From Alteromonas australica (lineage in GTDB: Bacteria > Pseudomonadota > Gammaproteobacteria > Enterobacterales > Alteromonadaceae), in contig NZ_CP008849.1 in the NCBI RefSeq assembly GCF_000730385.1, forward strand, positions 3,720,001 through 3,784,000: a stretch of DNA of 64,000 nucleotides. The letters are read 5' to 3'. How positions within the stretch are numbered: the first letter of the stretch is position 1; each line of letters begins with the position of its first letter. Below are positions 36,096 through 45,091 of this stretch, piece after piece. The notes below the pieces were generated by a model, which worked only from the letters and a program-made list of their open reading frames with translations, did no database searches and had not been told where the DNA came from. The translations under genes were made by a program, and so were the position numbers.

Positions 36096-38198
36096 TTAAG
36101 CGGTGCTGTCGAGCATTTCCGTTGGTGGGGATAGATGATAAAGCAAACGATCCCGTAAGCGGCTTATTCCCACTGGCTTTGAAATAAAATCATTCATGCC
36201 GGCGTGTAAGCATTTGTCTTTTTCGCTGGGCATCGCGTTGGCGGTTAACGCAATAATTGGCACGTCACTGCCTGCACCGTCTAAGCGCCTAATGTGTTTG
36301 GTCGCGGTAATGCCATCCATCACTGGCATATGGCAATCCATCAGTATTAGGGTGTAAGGAGCTTTAACGTTAATAGCATGCGTCACTTTGGCCACGCCCA
36401 CTTCGCCGTTTTCCGCCACCTCTACTTTTAAACCAATCTCTTTTAATTGCTCTTTAATGACAATTTGGTTTATCTCGTTATCTTCTACTACTAATACCTT
36501 GGCATTTTTAAAGGTGTTTTTAAGTTCTGCCGCCGTATATCTCGCCTGGGCTTTATGCTGGTTTACTTTTGGCGCTATGCCATCGGCACTGTCTAATGTA
36601 AGGGTTACAATGAAGCGTGTCCCTGCCCCTAGCTCGCTAGACACATCTATACTTCCCCCGTAGTGGGTTATGATTTTATGCACAATAGCAAGCCCCAACC
36701 CGGTGCCACCAAAGCGGCGTTGTGTTGACTCTTCAGCCTGCAAGAACGGCGTGAATATTACCGCTTGCTGTGCTTCACTTATGCCTATACCAGTATCGGT
36801 TACTATAAGTTTTATTCTGTAGCGGTCAGGGCCATATTTGGTGCAACGGGTGGTCACTTTCACGTTACCCTTAAGGGTAAACTTAATGGCATTATTGATG
36901 AGGTTTATGAGTACTTGATTTAACCTTAAACTGTCTGCCATGAATAAATGGCCCGATAAGGCTTTCGTATCCGCTGTAAATTGTAGCCCTTTTTTATTCG
37001 CTAAACGTTCAAACATGGGTAATTGATGCAGTATTACCTCTTCAATATTCACGGGAGACGCTTCAAACGTCATTTGGCCTGAGTCTATTTTAGAAAAATC
37101 GAGTACATCATTTACAATGCCAAGTAGTGCTTCGGCACTTTTCATCGCCACATTCACATACTCTTTTTGCTTGGACGACAATGTCGATGCTTCCAACGTT
37201 TCCAACATACCTTGAACACCGTGGATTGGCGTGCGAATTTCATGGCTCATATTGGCGAGAAAGTCACTGCGGGCCGCTAAGGCTTTTTCTGCAATTTCAG
37301 TTTTATCTTGAAGCGTCTGTAAGGTATAGATGCGATCGGAAATATCTCGGGTGGCGCCCACTACCTTAGTGCACTTTCCGTTTTCAAAAATAGGTTGGGC
37401 ACGGCTTTCTAGCCATTTGGTCTCGCCCGCATCGGTAAGAACTTCTAGCTCGTAATTCCAACCTTCACCGGTTTGTATAATTTCTTCAAACTTGCTTTGG
37501 TACTGTGCTTTGGTTTCATTATGCTTAATGAGAGCTAACACTTCCTGAGTGGTGATGTCTCGGTCTGGGTGAATATGAAGCATGCGTTTTAGGGCATCGC
37601 ACCAATATAGCTGCTGTGTTGCGACGTTATACTCCCAGGTGCCTACGCCTACTAATGTGGTAATTTGGGTTAGCAAGGTATTTTGTTCAGCCAAGACCTC
37701 TTGCTGCTTTGACATACTGCCGAATGCCTGCTGTTTTTCGATTTCATTGCCAATCCAATCGGCAAACAGAAGCACATAGTCATAATCTAAATTGGAGAAT
37801 GGGTTATCGCTGGCTTGTTCGGAAGAAAAATTAAGGGTGCCGTAGCATTTGTTATTCACATAGATGGGAGAGGCAATATAACGACGGAGTTTGAACTTAT
37901 CGTAACAAGGGTGTGAAGCACCTGGATAGGCATCAATATTGGCGTAGGCAACGATTTCGCCCGCATTTATTGTATCTGCACAGTAGGTGTCAATAAGACT
38001 GAACGCGGTGCCAGCGACAATACTGTTATCAGGGGTTAACGCATGCATAATCACGTAATTATCATTTGTGACTTTGCTAACGATGGCGTTATCGAGGCCG
38101 AGGGTTGCCACGCCTATTTTCAAAAGATGCGCTACTTTATCGACAAACGGCAGGTCGTTATCCGTAGAAATTTGGTGCAAGTCGTTTATTACGCTCAT
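36096..38198 (-). CDS. GAF-PAS hybrid sensor histidine kinase with receiver
   Basis: 700 residues from the ATG at 38198, chosen for its ideal AAGGAGG site at 38205-38211; a TTG 12 codons earlier is less likely. The order is a GAF domain (about 10-160), PAS/PAC (about 180-305, WESRAQPIFENGKCTKVVGATRDISDR-like end), HisKA with SHEIRTP (phosphorylated His319), HATPase with GTGLGLAI and FGGTG, and a receiver with the acceptor Asp621 in LMDCHMPVMDG and Lys in FISKPV. No membrane segment is visible, so it is a soluble sensor. No partner regulator is adjacent. A helical linker joins PAS and HisKA. Confidence 0.93.
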   Translation of the reverse strand: MSVINDLHQISTDNDLPFVDKVAHLLKIGVATLGLDNAIVSKVTNDNYVIMHALTPDNSIVAGTAFSLIDTYCADTINAGEIVAYANIDAYPGASHPCYDKFKLRRYIASPIYVNNKCYGTLNFSSEQASDNPFSNLDYDYVLLFADWIGNEIEKQQAFGSMSKQQEVLAEQNTLLTQITTLVGVGTWEYNVATQQLYWCDALKRMLHIHPDRDITTQEVLALIKHNETKAQYQSKFEEIIQTGEGWNYELEVLTDAGETKWLESRAQPIFENGKCTKVVGATRDISDRIYTLQTLQDKTEIAEKALAARSDFLANMSHEIRTPIHGVQGMLETLEASTLSSKQKEYVNVAMKSAEALLGIVNDVLDFSKIDSGQMTFEASPVNIEEVILHQLPMFERLANKKGLQFTADTKALSGHLFMADSLRLNQVLINLINNAIKFTLKGNVKVTTRCTKYGPDRYRIKLIVTDTGIGISEAQQAVIFTPFLQAEESTQRRFGGTGLGLAIVHKIITHYGGSIDVSSELGAGTRFIVTLTLDSADGIAPKVNQHKAQARYTAAELKNTFKNAKVLVVEDNEINQIVIKEQLKEIGLKVEVAENGEVGVAKVTHAINVKAPYTLILMDCHMPVMDGITATKHIRRLDGAGSDVPIIALTANAMPSEKDKCLHAGMNDFISKPVGISRLRDRLLYHLSPPTEMLDSTA

Positions 38199-38234
38199 TC
38201 GGTTCCTCCTTTTAATGCAGGCGCCATGAGGCAA

Positions 38235-38266
38235 AAAAGGCCATCACTTCAAAGTACTGGCCTTTT
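38235..38266 (-). terminator. Terminator after DUF4397-like lipoprotein gene
   Basis: A stem AAAAGGCCA / TGGCCTTTT (38235-38243 and 38258-38266) with a partly paired loop is followed by T residues on the minus strand. It also overlaps the upstream end of the kinase gene leader. Confidence 0.75.
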
Positions 38267-38340
38267 AACAACTTAACCTAATTTTTACTTATTGGAAGGC
38301 TTCTCACCTTATCAATTAGTCTAATTTTCAGGCAAATCAA

Positions 38341-39720
38341 CTAGTAAAGAATGTTGATTTCATAACCTGTTGCAGTGTCAGCAGGTTCAACCGTTACAAT
38401 ATAGTTTTCTTCTTCATTAAACCCGAACAATGCTGTTCTATCTAAAAGGATTTGCTCTTCGTTGTCGTCTTCATATACCGCGATAACTTCGTAATAATCT
38501 GAAGGCAATACTTCGCTGTCGCTTTCACCAAACTCTAGGTTTTGTAAATCATACTCTGCGGTATCGATAGTTTCATCGTTACGTACAAGGTAAAAGTCTA
38601 CATCATCGAAGTCTTCAACTAGGTTGATGAAATTAACCGTTTTGTCGTAGGCCTGTGGCAATCCACTTTCCACAAAGGTTGCTGCGCCAAGGGCACCATT
38701 TCTTTCGTAGATAAGAATGGCTTTACTCTCACCTTGGTTAAGGGTAATCAGTTTATTACTCAGCTGTGTATATTCACCTGTGCTGTCTGATACAGTAACG
38801 CGGTAGTCACCGTATGTGATAGTAGTAAATTCACTTAATTCACCCGCGTCTAGCGAGAAGGCTACATCTTCTTCGTCGGTTGTACCGCCAAAAGTGACAT
38901 CCAATGCGGTGCTTAGGTTTGTTGAATTATAGATGCGGTATTGTGCATCTGCTTCAACGTCGGTTAGCGCAGTTACTGTAGATGAATTCAAAATTGTGTC
39001 TACAATTAGGCCGTCTTGAATAGCACCACTAACATCGCGCATTGTCATTAAGTATTCTGTCTCATAGGCAAAGTCGATAGTTTGCGATTCGAATACAACG
39101 TCTGTGCTACCTGGTTCTGTTAGGTAAATAGTATATTCACCTTCATCAAAGTAATCGCTGTCGTCATCTGGATCCCAGTAGTCCAATTCAATCATTTCGC
39201 TCGCAGTTACCGTGCCGAGGAAGTTTGCGGCTTCAAAAGGGTCGCCTGCATCACTGAGATAAAAATCGTAAGAATCTTCATCTATGGTTACCGAAAGGGC
39301 AAACAGTCTGAAGTGGTCTTCTAGTGTTTCACGCTCATACTGATATTCAGTAATAATAGGGTCTGAGAAGTCACCACTCATCACAATCAGTGTTTTGTAC
39401 CCTGTTTTTAAATCAACTGTGTAGGTATCGATAAGCACTTCTTGATCGTCTGAGTCTGTGCGGATGAACTCTAGTTCATATTCATCCTTTTCCATAGAGT
39501 ACATGGATGTGGTATCGCCAAACTGTGCAGAACCGAAGCTATCGCCATCCACCTCACGCATTTCTACGTTGGCTCCATTAGGAGATGCATTATAAAACTG
39601 AATATAAGCATACGAATAATCGGTGCTACTACCACTTGAGCCACCACAGGCACTTAAGCCAAGAAGTGCGATAAGCCCAATAGCTACATTTCGTAACCAA
39701 GCCTTTGAGTGAAATTGCAT
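38341..39720 (-). CDS. Acidic DUF4397-like lipoprotein
   Basis: 459 residues. The signal peptide has the lipobox LSAC (acylated Cys25) followed by GGSSGSS. The body is rich in Asp and Glu and has repeated beta-type segments: AYIQFYNASPNGANVEM near the N-terminus, ADAQYRIYNSTNLSTALDV in the middle, and TVNFINLVEDFDDVDFYLV later. These resemble the R-V-x-N-A-S-P-x-A units of DUF4397 proteins, suggesting three or four such units. An envelope protein of unknown role, monocistronic, with a terminator downstream. Confidence 0.7.
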   Translation of the reverse strand: MQFHSKAWLRNVAIGLIALLGLSACGGSSGSSTDYSYAYIQFYNASPNGANVEMREVDGDSFGSAQFGDTTSMYSMEKDEYELEFIRTDSDDQEVLIDTYTVDLKTGYKTLIVMSGDFSDPIITEYQYERETLEDHFRLFALSVTIDEDSYDFYLSDAGDPFEAANFLGTVTASEMIELDYWDPDDDSDYFDEGEYTIYLTEPGSTDVVFESQTIDFAYETEYLMTMRDVSGAIQDGLIVDTILNSSTVTALTDVEADAQYRIYNSTNLSTALDVTFGGTTDEEDVAFSLDAGELSEFTTITYGDYRVTVSDSTGEYTQLSNKLITLNQGESKAILIYERNGALGAATFVESGLPQAYDKTVNFINLVEDFDDVDFYLVRNDETIDTAEYDLQNLEFGESDSEVLPSDYYEVIAVYEDDNEEQILLDRTALFGFNEEENYIVTVEPADTATGYEINILY

Positions 39721-39925
39721 AAACTAAATGTCCTTACTGAATCATTGTTGGGTAAAGCAATAGGCAGGTGCTGCCGCGCTTAATGTTAGGCACTATGCCT
39801 GAGTAGTTACCTAACGGGGTGAACTATACTGCGCTATGGCAGTAAACAGAGAGGGTTAGTTCCAGCCTTTACGCCTTCTTTACAAAGCTGACTTAAAACT
39901 GTGTCTTTTATGCCAACAACAAGCA

Positions 39926-39950
39926 GAAAGCCCGCATTATGCGGGCTTTC
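39926..39950 (-). terminator. Terminator after rlmB
   Basis: An 11-bp perfect stem GAAAGCCCGCA / TGCGGGCTTTC (39926-39936 and 39940-39950) lies downstream of the rnr-rlmB pair. Confidence 0.8.
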
Positions 39951-39982
39951 AAGACGTATCAGGAATAATGTAAAGGCGACTA

Positions 39983-40723
39983 TTACAGCGTGCGTTGTCT
40001 CACTATTTCGTACAAGCAAATCCCCGTTGCCACTGATACGTTTAAACTACTTACACTTCCTGCCATGGGTAACTTAACCAATTCGTCGCAGGTTTCTTTC
40101 GTTAACCTGCGCATCCCCTTACCTTCAGCGCCCATAACAAGCGCCGTGGGGCCTTTCAGGTCGATATCATATAAGGTTTTGTCGGTTTCACCGGCAGTAC
40201 CTACAATCCACAAGCCTTTGTCTTGCAGATGCTTAAGCGTACGCGATAAATTAGTCACTTGGATAAGTGGAATAACTTCAGCTGCGCCACATGCCACTTT
40301 TCGTACGGTACCATTGAGGCTGGCTGATTTATCTTTAGGTACCACGACCGCATGCACACCTGCACCATCGGCAGTACGTAAACATGCACCCAAATTATGA
40401 GGATCGGTGATGCCATCTAACACTAACAATAAAGGTTGGTCTTGGCTTTCTAAAATACGGTCTAAGTCGGCTTCATCCAACACTTTTGCCGGTTTTGCAC
40501 GTGCAACCACACCTTGGTGTTGTTCGCCGTTTACTTTATCGTCTAACGCTTTACGTTGACAAAACTGCACCGAAATACCGAAACGTCGTGCTTGATTCAC
40601 AATATTGGTAAGGCGTTCATCATTACGCCCTTTTAATACCATGACTTCCATCACTCGCTCTGGCTCTTGCTCTAGCACAGACTGCATTGCATGAAGCCCA
40701 TATAACCATTCTTGCTGCGCCAC
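39983..40723 (-). CDS. rlmB: 23S rRNA (guanosine-2251-2'-O)-methyltransferase
   Basis: 246 residues of the SpoU/TrmH family. An N-terminal substrate-binding domain ([20 protein letters not shown]) is followed by the knotted SPOUT domain with motif 1 [26 protein letters not shown], motif 2 [10 protein letters not shown] and motif 3 [17 protein letters not shown]. It methylates the P loop of 23S rRNA. It starts 6 nt after rnr, matching the rnr-rlmB pairing common in gammaproteobacteria. Confidence 0.96.
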   Translation of the reverse strand: MAQQEWLYGLHAMQSVLEQEPERVMEVMVLKGRNDERLTNIVNQARRFGISVQFCQRKALDDKVNGEQHQGVVARAKPAKVLDEADLDRILESQDQPLLLVLDGITDPHNLGACLRTADGAGVHAVVVPKDKSASLNGTVRKVACGAAEVIPLIQVTNLSRTLKHLQDKGLWIVGTAGETDKTLYDIDLKGPTALVMGAEGKGMRRLTKETCDELVKLPMAGSVSSLNVSVATGICLYEIVRQRTL

Positions 40724-40729
40724 TACCCG

Positions 40730-43036
40730 TTACCCCCTTTTCTTCGCTCGTGGTGTTGCACCTTTACCTTTCGGTGCTGGCCCTTTCGGCCCTCGTTTGG
40801 CGTTCCTGCTTGGTTTTTTGGCCGTTTTCACTTTTACCTTCTTACCACCAGGGCCGCGCAGCATAGACTTATCCAGTAATAAATCAATCTTTCTTTCATC
40901 GAGGTTAACCGCAGCCACTTTCACCTCAAGCGTATCGCCAAGCCTAAATTGGCGATGGCCAGATTCACCCAAAAGAACCTGCTTAACTTCATCGTAATGA
41001 TAAAAATCATCATCTAACGAGGTAATGTGGACCAAACCATCAATGTGGTATTCGGTAAGGCGAACAAACAAGCCAAAATTCGTAACCGAGCTCACCACAC
41101 CTTCAAAAGTGTCTCCCACGTGGTCTAACATAAACTCGCATTTAAGCCAGTCTGCTACGTCACGGGTGGCATCATCAGCCCTGCGCTCAGTCATAGAGCA
41201 TTGCTCACCAAGTTGCTCTATTTCTTCGCCAGTGTAATTTTTAAAGCCTGATACCGCTTTTTTGCCCTGCTGTTTAGCAATAATGCCTTTTAACGCACGG
41301 TGAACCACTAAATCGGGGTAACGCCTAATAGGAGAAGTAAAATGGGCATACGCATCTAAAGCTAAACCAAAGTGACCCAAATTATCGCCATCGTAGATAG
41401 CTTGCTTCATTGAACGTAAAAGCATAGTTTGAATCAGCTCTTCATCCACCCGCCCGCGGGTTTTCAGCACCACATCGGTAAAGGCTGAAGGCTCGGCATC
41501 GTCAGTAATGCGATGGGGTATCCCTATTTCACCCAAGTAGCTGGTGAATGAGGTTAACCGGTCTGCATCGGGTTTATCATGTACACGGTACAGTGCGGGC
41601 GCTTCATGCTTTTCTAGCATTAACGCCGCACTGACATTTGCCATAATCATGCACTCTTCAATGAGCTTATGTGCATCGTTACGCACGAGGGGCACAATAT
41701 TTTCTATTTTGCGCTGTGCGTTAAACACAAATTTCACTTCTTGTGTTTCAAATTCGATGGCACCGCGCTGTTGACGTGACTTTTTAAGCGCCCGATACAA
41801 ATCGTGTAAATGGCGTAAATGCGGCACATGGGCTTCGTAGCGCTGATGAAGATCTTTATCGCCTTGCAGAATATTCCATACTTTATTGTAGGTAAGACGT
41901 GCATGGGAATTCATGACCGCTTCGTAAAATTGGTATTCCTCCAGCTGCCCTTGAGCAGAAATAGTCATTTCACACACCATGCACAGACGGTCTACCTCTG
42001 GATTTAGCGAGCATAAGCCGTTGGATAATACTTCCGGCAGCATGGGAATAACTTGATCAGGGAAGTACACCGAGTTACCACGCTGCTGCGCTTCATCATC
42101 TAACGCCGTGCCTGTGCGTACATAGTGGCTAACATCGGCAATGGCCACCCACAATTGCCACCCGCCGTTGTCTAACGGTTCGCAATATACTGCATCATCA
42201 AAGTCTCTGGCATCTTCACCGTCAATGGTAACAAGGGGGAGTTGACGTAAATCGATACGGCCTTCTTTGGCTTCATCAGGCACCGACTCTGTCAGGTTAC
42301 TTACTTGCTTAGTGACCCCTTTCGGCCATTGGTGTGGAATGTCGAACGTACGCAGCGCCATTTCAATTTCCATACCTGGCGCCATATGTTCACCAAGCAC
42401 TTCCACTATTTTACCAACGGGGCTCATTTTCCGACGTGGACGCTGGGTCAATTCTACAACCACCACTTGCCCCATTCGGGCACCGTTGGTGTGCTCTGGT
42501 GGAATGACAATTTCGTGTTGTAAACGGCTATCGTCGGGCACTACCATGCCAAAGCCTTGCTCTACAAAGTAACGCCCAACAATGGGTTCGCTACGAGGCT
42601 CGATAACTTGGGTAACAAAGGCTTCTTTTCGCCCGCGTCTGTCGGTGCCGCTTACCCGCGCCTCCACGATGTCATCATGTAAGAATAGGTTCATTTGACC
42701 TGCGCTAATGAACAGGTCTCCACTTTTATCTTCAGGGCGCAAGAATCCAAAACCGTCTCTGTGGCCAATAATGCGGCCTTTAAATATTTCATCACGGTTT
42801 TGGAGTATGTACTTTTTCTGTTTGGTAAATTGAATCTGGCCTTCACGTTCCATTGCGCGCAAACGGCGCTGGATGCCAATTCTGGCTTCTTCTTCGTAGG
42901 CGTTTACCAAAGCGCAGATATCCAGAAACGACAATGGCTTGTCGTGTTCTTTTAATACGCTCATTAGATATTCTCGGCTTGCTACCGGGTTTTCGTACTT
43001 CTCTTTCTCGCGCTGATAATGCGGATCATCACTCAT
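40730..43036 (-). CDS. rnr: Ribonuclease R
   Basis: 768 residues. The order is an N-terminal winged-helix region (about 20-85), cold-shock domains (GRIIGHRDGFGFLRPED), the RNB catalytic domain with the metal-binding TIDGEDARDFDDAVY, an S1 domain (GVVSSVTNFGLFVRLTEYHIDGLVHI), and a Lys/Arg-rich tail. It degrades structured RNA 3' to 5'. It is first of the rnr-rlmB operon, divergent from phoD across 282 bp. Confidence 0.97.
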   Translation of the reverse strand: MSDDPHYQREKEKYENPVASREYLMSVLKEHDKPLSFLDICALVNAYEEEARIGIQRRLRAMEREGQIQFTKQKKYILQNRDEIFKGRIIGHRDGFGFLRPEDKSGDLFISAGQMNLFLHDDIVEARVSGTDRRGRKEAFVTQVIEPRSEPIVGRYFVEQGFGMVVPDDSRLQHEIVIPPEHTNGARMGQVVVVELTQRPRRKMSPVGKIVEVLGEHMAPGMEIEMALRTFDIPHQWPKGVTKQVSNLTESVPDEAKEGRIDLRQLPLVTIDGEDARDFDDAVYCEPLDNGGWQLWVAIADVSHYVRTGTALDDEAQQRGNSVYFPDQVIPMLPEVLSNGLCSLNPEVDRLCMVCEMTISAQGQLEEYQFYEAVMNSHARLTYNKVWNILQGDKDLHQRYEAHVPHLRHLHDLYRALKKSRQQRGAIEFETQEVKFVFNAQRKIENIVPLVRNDAHKLIEECMIMANVSAALMLEKHEAPALYRVHDKPDADRLTSFTSYLGEIGIPHRITDDAEPSAFTDVVLKTRGRVDEELIQTMLLRSMKQAIYDGDNLGHFGLALDAYAHFTSPIRRYPDLVVHRALKGIIAKQQGKKAVSGFKNYTGEEIEQLGEQCSMTERRADDATRDVADWLKCEFMLDHVGDTFEGVVSSVTNFGLFVRLTEYHIDGLVHITSLDDDFYHYDEVKQVLLGESGHRQFRLGDTLEVKVAAVNLDERKIDLLLDKSMLRGPGGKKVKVKTAKKPSRNAKRGPKGPAPKGKGATPRAKKRG

Positions 43037-43318
43037 GTATTTATAAATTACCTTTTGTTGTTTCGTTTCGCGAATGCGTGTATTTCATTTGCTTGATTTT
43101 CTTAGACACATTCACGTAATTTGGTTCATGTGGTCAATTGATACACAGTATAACAGTATTTACAGCAAAACATTGCGTTGTAATTACAAGGGGATTAAAC
43201 CTTGAAATGCCACGCCAGTGTCACACACCCTGTATAACATTAGCGTTCTTATTTTATGTCGCGGTGTTTCGCCACTGACAATAACCATTAACGAAAAATC
43301 AATAAATAAGCAGGCATT

Positions 43319-44995
43319 ATGGACAGAAGATCGTTTATAAAATTATCGTCTCTCGCGGGCGTAGGGCTGACGGTATCTACCGGCTTGGCGGGTTGTGTAT
43401 CTACCGCTAAGCCGCAGGTTGCTGCAAAATTTACTCATGGCGTTGCCAGCGGCGATCCATTGCAAACAGCGGTTATATTGTGGACGAGAGCCGTGCCCTC
43501 AGATGACACTAATCAAGCGCAAATTATATGGGAAGTGGCTGAGTCAGAAAGCTTTAATACCTTAGTTGCCAGCGGTGAAGTGTCATCAAACGCGACGCGA
43601 GACTTTACGGTTAAGGTTGACGTTACTGGGCTAAAGCCAGGTACCCGCTATTTTTACCGTTTCCGCAGTGCGTCTTCTGTCAGTGCCGTAGGTGAAACTA
43701 AAACACTGCCCGGTGACGCAGTTAACGAGGTTACTTTTGGGGTGTTCTCCTGTTCTAACTACCCTGCAGGCTTTTTTACTCCTTATGCCGAAGCCGCCAA
43801 GCAAGACAGCATTGATTATGTGTTGCATTTGGGCGATTACATCTATGAATACGATGGCAAGGGTTACGGAACCCAGCACGCTGAAGAAATGGGGCGTACC
43901 TTTGTTGCAGACAATGACACAGAGCTCTTTACATTAACTGATTATCGCAAACGCTACGCGCTATATCGCACCGACGAAGGCTTGCGTTCGCTTCACCAAC
44001 GCAAGCCGTTCATTGTGGTATGGGATGACCACGAAATTTCCAACGACACCTATAAAGATGGCGCACAAAATCATCAGCGTGATGAAGGTGACTTTTATGC
44101 GCGCCGGGCAGCGGCAGTTCAAGCTTATTATGAATGGCTGCCTATTCGCCCCCCCTTTGGCGATAGCCGTTTAGAGATTTATCGCCAATTTACGTTTGGT
44201 AAGTTAGTGGATTTGTATATGCTAGATACCCGTGTGCTTGCGCGGGACAAGCAACTGGTTTACAGCGATTTTCGCGACCCACAAACGAACGCCTTCGATC
44301 AACAAGGTTTTGTCGCCGCCATGAGCAACCCTTCAAGAGGGCTGTTGGGCACTGCACAGCGTGAATGGCTTACCAATAATATGACCAAAAGTGAAGCCAA
44401 GTGGCAAGTGTTAGGGCAACAGTTATTAATAGGCCGCATGCATTTTCCTGCGTCTATTTTTAATGGTGTTCCCCGTGAACAGGTACCTGCTCATGTTCAC
44501 ACCTTAGCCAATGCTAAACGTCGTCAACAAGCCGGTGAGGATATTTCTGCAGAGGAAACTCACATGCTGAGTATGCTGATGCCTTACAACTTGGATGCAT
44601 GGGATGGCTACCCCGTTGAGCGTGAGCGATTACTTGGCTTTATTCGACAACTCGATAAGCCGGTGATTTCATTGGCCGGTGATACCCACAATGCGTGGCA
44701 CAACACGTTAACGCTTAATGACGGCACGGCCGTCGCCACAGAGCTTGGCACATCTAGCGTAAGCTCGCCGGGTATGGAAAATTACTTGAAATTTGACGAC
44801 GATACCGCGAAAACCCTCGCCAACGACCTACCTGTATTAATCACCGACTTGAACTACTGCAACCTCCACCAGCGCGGATTTATGACGGTGAACTTTACTC
44901 ACGATCACGCCGTTGCCACCTGGCACTTTGTAGATACGGTGCGTGATAAAGCCGGTAAAGTTGCTTCTACCTACTCCACAAAAATATCAGCCTAG
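43319..44995 (+). CDS. phoD: PhoD-family alkaline phosphatase/phosphodiesterase
   Basis: 558 residues. The twin-arginine signal DRRSFIKLSS is combined with a lipobox LAGC (Cys26), so this may be a Tat-exported lipoprotein. The metal-binding motifs are GVFSCSNYPAGFF, LHLGDYIYEYDG, VVWDDHEISND and SLAGDTHNAWHN. PhoD enzymes use Ca and Fe and release phosphate from esters. It is convergent with a TonB receptor, separated by a bidirectional terminator. Confidence 0.92.
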   Translation: MDRRSFIKLSSLAGVGLTVSTGLAGCVSTAKPQVAAKFTHGVASGDPLQTAVILWTRAVPSDDTNQAQIIWEVAESESFNTLVASGEVSSNATRDFTVKVDVTGLKPGTRYFYRFRSASSVSAVGETKTLPGDAVNEVTFGVFSCSNYPAGFFTPYAEAAKQDSIDYVLHLGDYIYEYDGKGYGTQHAEEMGRTFVADNDTELFTLTDYRKRYALYRTDEGLRSLHQRKPFIVVWDDHEISNDTYKDGAQNHQRDEGDFYARRAAAVQAYYEWLPIRPPFGDSRLEIYRQFTFGKLVDLYMLDTRVLARDKQLVYSDFRDPQTNAFDQQGFVAAMSNPSRGLLGTAQREWLTNNMTKSEAKWQVLGQQLLIGRMHFPASIFNGVPREQVPAHVHTLANAKRRQQAGEDISAEETHMLSMLMPYNLDAWDGYPVERERLLGFIRQLDKPVISLAGDTHNAWHNTLTLNDGTAVATELGTSSVSSPGMENYLKFDDDTAKTLANDLPVLITDLNYCNLHQRGFMTVNFTHDHAVATWHFVDTVRDKAGKVASTYSTKISA

Positions 44996-45043
44996 CCAAC
45001 AGTGAAAAACTAGGGCTCGCCTATTCAGGTATATGCTGCACAT

Positions 45044-45072
45044 AAAAAATCCCGCATAAAGCGGGATTTTTT
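45044..45072. terminator. Bidirectional terminator between phoD and TonB receptor
   Basis: The stem ATCCCGC / GCGGGAT (45049-45055 and 45061-45067), extended by A and T runs on both sides, lies between two convergent genes. Confidence 0.88.
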
Positions 45073-45091
45073 AATCACTTAAGCTCGTGGC

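Noticed and set aside
43218..43236. Pho-box-like GTGTCAC...CTGTAT upstream of phoD
   Set aside because: Matches are only partial and the spacing of the half-sites is wrong; not defensible without a matrix search.
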